Below are positions 55,203 to 64,000 of a DNA stretch of 64,000 bases, piece after piece; the first letter of the stretch is position 1; every line of letters begins with the position of its first letter. Position numbers and translations under genes: made by a program. Source of the stretch: Botrytis cinerea B05.10 (taxonomy: Eukaryota; Ascomycota; Leotiomycetes; Helotiales; Sclerotiniaceae); contig NC_037310.1 of assembly GCF_000143535.2 (NCBI RefSeq), positions 1,178,001 to 1,242,000 of the forward strand, in the 5' to 3' direction. The notes under the pieces were generated by a model. It was not told the DNA's origin, did no database searches, and saw nothing but the letters and a program-made list of their open reading frames with translations.

Positions 55203-57509
55203 CTTGTTATCAGCGATGCTATTCCCAATCGTCTACTTGACTTCGTAGCAACAAAGCGCATTCCAGCCCGAGAAGAAACGTACTTGCACCAGACTGCCTC
55301 CGATGAACATGACCCAAGCTAACCATCCTTGCGATGCAATAAATAGGCAATAGAGCGTTCGTTCTTTCTCGATACAGTGGAATGGAAATGCAAAGAAGAT
55401 CTGCGTATCCACCCCTTTCCAAATAAGGCGGATGGAATGGGAAGCCGGTACGGGGAGAAAGCGTGAACAAATTTCCAAGATTTCAAGGGCTGTCGTTGTT
55501 GGGAATGGATGGGGACAAAAAGTGTGAGTAAAAAGCTCTCGGGCGGACCATTAAAAAGGGTTCGTTAACGGCAGGAGGTACCAAAATGTGCTGAATAGAG
55601 GGGAGATCCGAGGAACCATGCAACGTCACAGGGCTTAAATATGGGTAAAATTTTAATTTAGTGTATTGCTCACTGGCCGTGGTGGATGATGATGATGCGG
55701 TAAGTGACTGGAGGGAGACGGGGCAGGGCAGAGCAGGGCAGAGCAGAGCAGAGCAGGTAGAGATTATTGATGGATGGAGGCAAATGGTTATGTTTATGTT
55801 TATGTAAGAATGCATGTAAGAGAATATAAGATGTATTTTATATCTACCTACCCGTCCATCTACCTACCCAGCTACCCACCCATCAAAAAGCAAGTAGCAA
55901 GTAGCAGTGGCGGAACATGAGAGACACAGAAGCACACAGCCAGCCCAAAGTTACTTTTTGCTACCTACTCTACTCGCACATTCGTACGCATATCGAGCCA
56001 GATCTTTCGTCATCGGAATGATCAAGAATTTCCAGATTCCGACTTTTTACCTACCTACGTAAGCTAATAATAAGGTTGGTTCCCTAACAACTTTACAAAG
56101 CTTCCCCCTCCCCCTCTCCCTGAATAAGTACATACATGTATGTATGTGTATTGCAAACCTTATTTATATACGTAGCTATATACCAATCTGTATGGGTTTA
56201 TTTATGTATGTATCTATGCATATATATACATGCATATATATACACATATACTGTTTACATATATACACACACACACACATCTTCCATACAAGCAGGTACC
56301 CAGATATACTTTCCATTCTTTCCATTCTTTCCATCCCATCCCGTCCCATCCCATCCTATTACATACATACATCCATCCATCCATCCATCCATACCTCATC
56401 CCTACCCAAAAATCATGCAAAGTCCAGACACTATTTATTAATATAATACAGCATAAGAGCTAACTAATAATTAACTCATTAACTAACTAACTCATTAACC
56501 AACCAACCAACCAACCAATTCAACATTCCATTCCATCCCATCCCACCCCATCAATTTCTTTCGATCTCTCAATCTTTCAATCTTCTTTTATTTTATTTTA
56601 TTTCATGTTATTCCAAAAGAGCTCTTTATACCTTCCCCTTCCCCTCCCCCTTCCTCTCCCTTCCCTCCCTCATCAACCCATAAAATAAATCACCAGCTGC
56701 GGGGTCAATCCATGACGAATGATTTTCAGTTCCCAGATGTGCCAAGTTCCATCTCATCTCATCTCATCTCATCTCATCTCAATCCATCCCCTCAATCCAT
56801 CCACCCATACGCGTATTGAAAGCGGGTACCTAGATATATGCTTGACGCTTGGGAACACGAGTAATAGGATCCCAACAACTCTCCTATCCTACCACCCAAG
56901 TTCATCAACACTACATACCGACTCACTCGTTTACTCTACCCACCCACTAGCAATATCAAATATCAAATATCAAATATCAAAAATCAAAAATATATATATA
57001 TTAATTTATCCATATCCCATATCCCATGTTCCTGTCCATATTCCATGGTTTCCCACATTCACCATCGAATTTGGATCCAATCCGATCCAATACCTAGATA
57101 CCCATTCATTCCCCTTCTTGCACAACTTTTCCTTCCTTGTCTATCAAAGTAGCCTCTCCTAACGCAAGAAATCGACCGCCGTCTTCCTACGGTGCTTATT
57201 ATTACAAGGATCGTGAATGTCAGATATTATATAGACAGGATACGTAAATTATATGCCCTTCTAATTCTCAAAGGGGTGCTGCCTTCCCCTCCTCCAGTTC
57301 ATTCCAAACAATCAGCTATTCCCCTCACCCAACCATGAAAATTTCATCGCTATCCACCTATCGCCATATTACTCCGGTCCTTTTTACAATACATATAGGG
57401 CCGCATAACACCAAGAGACTTTTTCGACCAAGGAAATTCGTTTATGTGACGATCAAATGCATATTAGTAAAATGAGAAAAAAAGTGAAACGTGTGCGAAA
57501 AGCTCTATA
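55203..57509. repeat. cluster of simple sequence repeats in intergenic DNA
   Basis: A 2.3-kb stretch containing, in order, (GCAGA)n near 55725-55756, TACCTACC tracts near 55845-55880, TATATA/CATATA near 56215-56260, (AC)n at about 56263-56278, TTTCCATTC repeats, (CATC)n at 56366-56394, (AACC)n near 56500-56518, (CATCT)n at 56752-56780, and (ATCAAAT)n near 56953-56990. Long plus-strand frames here are products of the repeats, not genes. Confidence 0.75.
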
Positions 57510-60500
57510 TCATCGAGAATGATCAATAGATGAGCTTGCGCTGATTCGTCCATCCACTAGTTCAGCAGAGCTACCGAGATACTGCGGGTTGTTCTCCGGT
57601 GGATTGATGGTATGAATGTGGTGCTGGGAAACGTATCCTACACTCGTCGGCCGATCATGCCCATACGCCTCGGTAAAATTACCAAATGAAGTGTTTCGAG
57701 AATGTCCATATCCCTCGTGCGGCGCTATGCTGGATCTAGCAGAGATGTCGGAATGTCGCTTGTGGGAATTCGATCTCTCAAAAGGGAGTCGTGAAGTAAG
57801 TGAGTTTTGAGGTGTGTGACGACTGCTACCCGGAATGGTCAAGTCCACACTTATATTCTGTGATTTTCGACGGGAACTCTTTCGCGGAACTGTAGGCGTT
57901 CGAGCTGGAGGACTTAAAGGCATGTTTGGTATGGGGTCGCCAGCTCGTGAGCCATGAGGTACTCTTGAGCTAGCCTTGGAAGGAAACCTACTAGGCAGTT
58001 CCATACCGCCTTCAGGGATTTTCAGTCCTTGCAGCGAAGGGGGAAGGTCAGAAATCCTGGTCATTTCAAACTCATCTTCATCATCATGGTAGCTCCGACC
58101 ATCATCTGATCCTATAGGACTGACTAATTCACCATCATCGGCATCTGCGCCATCCACACGCGATGGGCCAGCTTTTCCTGATGAGCCGGGGATATCATGT
58201 TCATCATCCGAATCGGAATCAATCGGACCATGTCGAATCGCTCCCGTGGCAACTGGAATTCCTTCCGGTGGTGATTCATCACCAGGTGCGTTTCTTGCGT
58301 TGCCCAACCCTCCTGGTGGCATCCTAGAGCTTCTCACGACCTCGAATCCCTTACCCTTCTCCTTCGTCTTGCCCTTAAAGAAGCTCTTGAACCAGCCTGC
58401 AGCAGAGGCAGGAATTCCTGTAGGATCTGCAGGACCAGTTTTGATTCTCCGACTAGGTGCTTCAGCGTTCAGAGCTGGCCCACGAACGCCATAGTAAAAG
58501 TCGACCTCTCTCGTAGTGTAGTCAGCCTTCGATCGGTTAAGCTCCAATGGAGCTCCATCTAAAGCTTGTTGCTGAGATGGACTATTACGGCCAGAAATTG
58601 AAGGACCCTCCAAAGGCTCAATGGCATCAGGATCAGCAGGTGGTGATTCGTGTCTGTTAGTCCAATCACCACTAGCCCACGAACCTCGACTTCTTGCCCC
58701 TGGAGAATAAGCATCTGCCGTCGGTCGGCGGAATCTAGGGGGCCGATAGTAAGGATCGGCTGTGTCAGTTGTATCCAAGCCTAATATGGGACCTTTATTG
58801 CGTCCCCGGCCGCTTGGCGCGGCAGCAGATGGTAAAAATGAGAACGTGCTTGCCTCTCCTGGTGTTGTTGGGGTATAAGAGCTCGGTGCACCACTGCCGA
58901 CATGATGTGTAGGCATTGCACCAAAAGCATCTACAGTCATATTATCGAGATTTGCACTTTGTCTATTGAGCAGGATACCAGCGCTACCGGCAGACTGACT
59001 CCGAAGCCTGCCTCCCTCGACTAGATATGATTTTCTGTCTTGGTCAGAAAGCATAGCGGCGCTTGATAATTGACTTTGACGCGACGTGGCATCCCGACGG
59101 GGCAACCTTCTAGACAACTGTCGCATACCAAATACTTTAGAAAGACCACCCCTAGCTGCGCCACTCTCATTGCCTCCGGCACCCGCAAGCCTGGCAGCAA
59201 CTTCAACAATCGTCTGAAGTGCGTTCAACAAAAAGCCAAGAATAAGAACAATAGCATGCATTAGAAGAATCGCATAGCCAACCCAGCCCTTTGGCCCTTC
59301 CGTAATACCAAGCGAAGGAGCAAATGCTATCATTAACAAGATGGTCGAAAAGCGCACTGCAGCGAAGAATGTGTGATAGGCATTCATTGATGTCGGCGAA
59401 TGAAAAGGTCGAAACGCATGTAATGTCAATATTGTAATGACCTCACAAATCGCAAGAAGAACGAGCTGCGCAATGCCTGATGGTTGAACTGCTCCAATTG
59501 AGATACCGCGGAGAAAAGTCAGAAGTACTGGTACGAGGGCGAAAGGGGCCGCATTGTCCGAATATGTGTTGTACAACGCTCCGTAGGTAAGCACCGTGGG
59601 AAGATCATCGAACAGGTAAGACTTTGGTCTTGCCGTTGCAATAAGGTACAACAGGTAGATGGCAAAAACGACGATTACGATCAGCATGAGTAAGGCCAGA
59701 CCGGTCGTATAGGCTGGTGACCTAGAAGCCTCAACTAACTGAAACATGGAAAGGGCAACGATGGGTAGTAAGAAATAATTGAACACAATACGGATCACAT
59801 TTCCAATAGAAAATGGCACGTGTTTCTTCCTCAAATCCTCTTCTTGAGTACCCATTAGCAGCCTCCACGCCCAACGCATGGCGAAACCCAGCTGAATCAG
59901 TACAAGGACGACTCCAATGGCAGCCAAAAGCCAAACGGACATGCCGGCCCAGACATCATCAGATGCCCCCATTCCAATCAGCTGTCGCATCCGATCAAGA
60001 CCATAGGTTCCATTCACTACGTATATGCCGTCGACCAGACTGTCATGATAAGTGTTGCTGACGAAGCTTTCGTTGAACATCAATGACGACCATGCAACTT
60101 TACTAACGATTGGTTGATAAAAGCCAGGATAGTTAAGTGTCAGGCCACCAGTAAGAGCAACAAATTGAATGTATTGTAAACAATCGCCGAATCCAGGTGT
60201 GACCAAACGAAGCAGGTCGGCATCTCGACCATAATTTGTTGTCCATCGAAAGATGTCATTGGTACCCCAAGGACTGTATATGCTTGCGAAAGCAGTCGCA
60301 AACGCAACACAGAGAAGCACGACCATAGGTATATACTTCACAGTGGCAGATAAACTACTTCCAATGTCAGGCGTAATATTAGCCGATACGCAACCAATGG
60401 TAGTCGCGGCAGTGTCGCCATTCTTGATCACCATCGTTGTAGTGAACGAAGTGAAAGCATACGAGGAGTAGAAGTTGTTGCTAAACCCAAAAGAAGGAAA

Positions 60501-61273
60501 AGTGTATGGATCCCACCTTGCACAAATTAGCTAAAGCATTATAAAACATCTTGAACCGTAGCTTACCTTGATGCATTGAAGGTAGGACCAAGAGGACAGG
60601 TGCCGTTGACAAGCTGATTACAGAAATCTACAGCGTCACTGTAAGGCTCATAGGTTAACACAGTAACTTTGTTGAAAAGCGTGGTGAGCTTTAGAGATGT
60701 TGGATCGGGCTCGTCTGCGATCTTGCCATTGTAGGTATCAGTTGAGTTGCTTAGCCAGTACGCTGTGTCGTTGGATCCAGGTAAGTGATCAGTTGTCGAT
60801 CCCCCTGGACCCGATCCCTTAACATCGCCCCATACTTGAACCGCAAGATTATGCGTCGATTCAGTCGTATTAAACACTGCCCAAAGAAAATACGGAACAA
60901 ACTGTAATTGATAAGGCGTGTTACCTTGATAGCTCTCCCCCAAACAGTTCTGAACCTCTATGAACACGGCGGAAGCAGGAGTAATCCAGAAAGTTGAGAT
61001 CAATGTAACTAGAATTACCCAGACGCCGGAAGAGATTTTCGTAGACGCTCTGGACCAAGGACGGGAGGCGTGTGTCTGCCGTGAGATCGAAGCTCGGGGG
61101 AGTGGATACGATCGATTCGAATGTTGTTCGCTTTTAAATCCCCCCTCCCTGATCATTTCCTGCTCCCAGCAGTCCGCAGACATTATCAATGTGGTATGCG
61201 GACGACTCGTTCGATCATGGTCAGCATAGGAATCCGGAATGACCTGAGCTTCGTCTCTCGAATTTCCTGGCAT
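57510..61273 (-). CDS. TRP-like (Pkd2/Flc-type) membrane protein
   Basis: Two exons, 61273-60567 and 60516-57510, with a 50-nt intron, giving 1237 residues. An ~80-residue cytosolic lead precedes a hydrophobic segment (84-102, WVILVTLISTFWITPASA) that could be a signal peptide or anchor. It leads into an ML-like luminal domain with CLGES, several NxT/S sites and CNQLVNGTCPLGP. About nine membrane segments follow in the TRP-like domain (for example SVWLLAAIGVVLVLIQLGF and GLALLMLIVIVVFAIYLLYL). The last ~500 residues are a Ser/Pro/Gly-rich cytosolic tail. This layout is that of fungal TRP-like/Flc proteins implicated in calcium flux and wall stress. A start at Met31 is an alternative. Confidence 0.85.
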
Positions 61274-63351
61274 TGGTAGTACGAGTGACCGTACCCAGCG
61301 ACGCGACGGGTTATAATGGGGCCTTAAGCATACGAGGTGGTGGGTTGCTTTACTAATTTAGAAAGCCATGGTGATGTGGTCGCCGTCACAAATGAGTGAG
61401 AGTGCCTATTGGTAAACAATTCGCCCGGATGGTTGCTTGCTCAGAAAATCCAGTTCGCTGTATGGTGATGCCTAGTTCCTTCTGAAACGCCGCTCACTGT
61501 ATAGTCCGTCGGCAAGCGCTACCCAGGTCGGTACGTGGGAATTGAATGTTTGAATAATTTGGGAGACAAACAAAAACTGCTGAGATAGATCGAGAGGGAG
61601 CAAATTGTTTGGAAAACGGCGAAAGAAAAACGATGGAGAATTGTTTTAGCCTGGTGGTGTGTGTAGTGTGTGTGGTGTATGGTGTAGAAGCTGGAGGGGA
61701 CGGAGGAGTTTAGACGTGGATGAGATCTCTCGTAATTGCGGGTATTCACAAGCCACGAGAGCTAATAAGATGCTCTGGATATATCGGCTTTGTGATTTGA
61801 TTTGATTTGATTTGATTTGATTTTGTTTTATTTTATTTTATTTTATTTTATTTTCTTTCTGAGCAGTCTTTTTTCCTTCTTTCCCAAGGGGGGCGGGGAA
61901 GGGGGGTTATTTGCAACGATCGAATCAGATACATGATGATGGACGGTAAATTAAAATATGAATCATTATCTGATGATTTAATCAATTGTCTGTACAAAAT
62001 GTCTACCACCCGAAAATTAGGTAGGTGCTTAGGGACTATACGGAGCATGGTCTAAGTAATTTGGTACATCGTCAAGTAAGCATCCGGTAGTAGGTAGTAG
62101 TAAGGGGTTGTGTTATGGTTATGTTGCATGTGTCTAACTTCATTATCACTACGTACGGTTTATCTTTAACAGTCGACTTGCTAGATGAGGTAGCCCTGTA
62201 GCTAATGCGTACCATTGATTTACCAAAACGTGCAGAATAGGTACCTACTAGATGATAATATATAATACATCCGTTTTAAAGTTTTCATGGGTGGTGTGGC
62301 TGTGATCTGTCTCTTCATCTAAATGGTCGATCTCTCGAACCACATTCATCTGATTGGACTATATGGAGGAGCTGCTCTATAAATAACCCACCCACCCCGG
62401 TCTCACAAGGGGGGGAGGTTTGAATACGGACCTTTTGTTTCCAAGATGCATCAAATATTTGCATACAGAGCACATCGTAGCTAAATGGTGGGTATGGGCC
62501 ATGTTTTGGGTGGATCCCATCAATGAATTGACCCCTTCTTAGAAACATATCAAAAGACACAAATTTCACTTTATTTATTCATCTACTCACTCAATCATTC
62601 ATCCAGATCCTTAGCACTGCTTGCTGCATGTTGACGTTGGTGGGAGGGCAATTATTTTTTATAGTCAGCCAGTCTACACATCGAAGTAGAGACTATATAA
62701 TTAATCGTATTCGTGCTTCCTTGGCACACTTACCTGGTCGGATATTGAGATTGCACTCGCATGTTGCAAGTCCAAGAGTTAGCTTTTAGTACACCAGACA
62801 TACATATCAAGCCCTGACACTAATGAAGGGGGAAAACAGTAAAATAGTGGAGGCAATGCATGGCCGTTCGCTTATGAAAATGGTTAGAAAACTACCCTTC
62901 TGTGGTTTCTAGATTAGAACTAACTCCAGGTCATACTGCACTAGATAACTTGAAATCCTCTGAAAGCTCCGAAACCAAAGATTGATGTTCTTCACGTAAA
63001 ACATCGACTTTGTGGCAGTGATGCTACTGCCAGCCAGCAAAAAGAAGAACTCCAGTATAATGATGGATATCTTCCCGTAATGCTATCCGCTAATATTCAA
63101 ATTCCAGATTATGCGCCGTGCGCCTCGCAACCATATATCATGTACTCTTTATCGCAAAAATTCTCTCATGTCCAAAAGGCTTGCTCCTATCTCCTTACTG
63201 ATCCCATTCGTGAAGCTACTTTTACAGGTGCCGGTAATGATTTACTGAATGTATCGCGTTCTGAATAACAGGATTAGCAAAGGAAATCTTCACATGTAAA
63301 CAGTAACGAGTGCATTTGCTCCCAGTTGCTTGAACTAGATAAATCATAGTT
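61274..63351. other. long intergenic region with short tandem repeats
   Basis: Promoter side of the TRP-like gene. A GATTT/TTTTA pentanucleotide tract spans about 61795-61855. Further right I see TAGGTAGGT elements and no gene. The frame at 63080-63268 has no motif. Confidence 0.45.
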
Positions 63352-64000
63352 TTACCGGGAAGCTGGAACCCAGGATACACAAGCTGGGCCTGTGATAGAG
63401 TTAACGGGAGAATAAAATATTGCACTTACCCGCTTCCGTATCAAATACTACCGTGATATCATCATGCTCGCCGGGATAATCAGGCATCTGTGGGATGTTA
63501 GCCAATTGATACTTGGAGTGTTACAAGAATGGTCCTGTTTTGAAATGGGCACCTACATCTAGATTGACAAACCCACTATCCAATGTTGAGTGTCCGTCGA
63601 CACGAGGCTTTGGCATTGCAAATTTGGCGTCAACGATGCGCAAAGAAAACTTTCCACTCTTGTTTGAGCTCTCGAATGTATCAGTGGATTTCAAAGTGAA
63701 GCCCATGCAATCTCCGTGGCTAAAATTCTCAAAAAAGGCAAGCAGTTGCACAACTTTTTCTTTTTGAACTAGTTGCAATCTAGTTATGGCAGCATCCCAC
63801 TTCTTGTAGATGGGAACCACCATTCTTCGCCTCGAAATATTGAAGGATGCTGCCCTGCCATCAAAGACGACAACAAATCCTGTCAATGCTGTTTGGAATA
63901 GATGAAGTTCTCTCAAGCTGGGAAACACGTAGGTTCGGGTTGTCTCGGCTCTCGCAATTGTTGCAAGAACTTCAGCGAATTCTTTTGTGGGCTGATTTGA
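63352..64000 (-). CDS. fungal protein of unknown function, 5' part outside the window
   Basis: Enters from the right edge. The first exon seen is 64000-63557, followed by 63487-63430 and probably 63389-63352. The first intron (69 nt, GTAGGT...CACAG) is clear and is followed by DYPGEHDDITVVFDTEA. The second proposed intron (40 nt, GTAAGT...CACAG) is short; if unspliced the protein ends twelve residues after the GEHDD motif (stop near 63395) instead of GPACVSWVPASR. The visible part is a beta-rich stretch (FVVVFDGRAASFNISRRRMVVP) reminiscent of PH-like domains in fungal hypothetical proteins, but I do not recognise the family with confidence. Confidence 0.5.

Noticed and set aside
56136..56463. 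Overlapping frames rich in His/Ile/Tyr/Ser
   Set aside because: They are translations of CATA/CATC/TATA simple repeats in three frames.

Overview
The window is nuclear DNA of a filamentous ascomycete. Genes are split by short introns (mostly 50-70 nt, GT-AG, often with a CTAAC/CTAAT-like branch point), and the families are fungal: a Zn(II)2Cys6 regulator, an HSP70-like ATPase, F-box proteins, a TRP-like channel, and vacuolar alpha-mannosidase. The gene content and AT-rich spacers would fit a leotiomycete such as a Sclerotiniaceae member, but that placement is an inference; no taxonomic marker was read.

Left part (1-15.7 kb): a 5'-truncated E2-like protein that lacks the catalytic cysteine and an F-box/nucleotidyltransferase-like protein come first. 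They are followed by what looks like a compact secondary-metabolite locus at 4.97-15.71 kb. It holds three diverged paralogues of a single-pass membrane protein with two HxxHC motifs (UstYa/DUF3328-like), a Zn2Cys6 regulator, an MFS transporter, and a tiny secreted precursor. No earlier gene call is obvious for the precursor because it is cut into four exons. Spliced, it encodes a signal peptide and three near-identical 36-residue units separated by Lys-Arg Kex2 sites, with each unit boundary at a phase-0 intron. This is the architecture of fungal Kex2-processed RiPP precursors (ustiloxin/epichloecyclin type), and it is the most interesting thing in the window.

Middle part (15.7-24.9 kb): an accessory, AT-rich stretch with a decayed LINE-type reverse transcriptase, relics of a TIR element, one intact-looking foldback/TIR element that carries a second TIR element nested inside it, an HSP70-like gene with seven exons (one intron GC-AG), and a small helical protein with a 33-residue C-terminal repeat.

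Right part (25-64 kb): mostly conserved housekeeping genes: a disordered protein, AMS1-type GH38 alpha-mannosidase, a DHA1-type MFS transporter, a zinc-binding F-box protein, a UFD1-domain/zinc-finger protein, a MutL homologue without a visible endonuclease motif, valyl-tRNA synthetase (with a mitochondrial-presequence-like upstream extension that has no ATG), a DUF4185-like protein, the U2AF small subunit, an oxysterol-binding protein, and a TRP-like membrane protein. It ends with a gene cut by the right edge. Between 55.2 and 57.2 kb lies a cluster of simple repeats. All exon structures were derived by hand from splice signals, reading-frame closure and expected family motifs; none has transcript support here.
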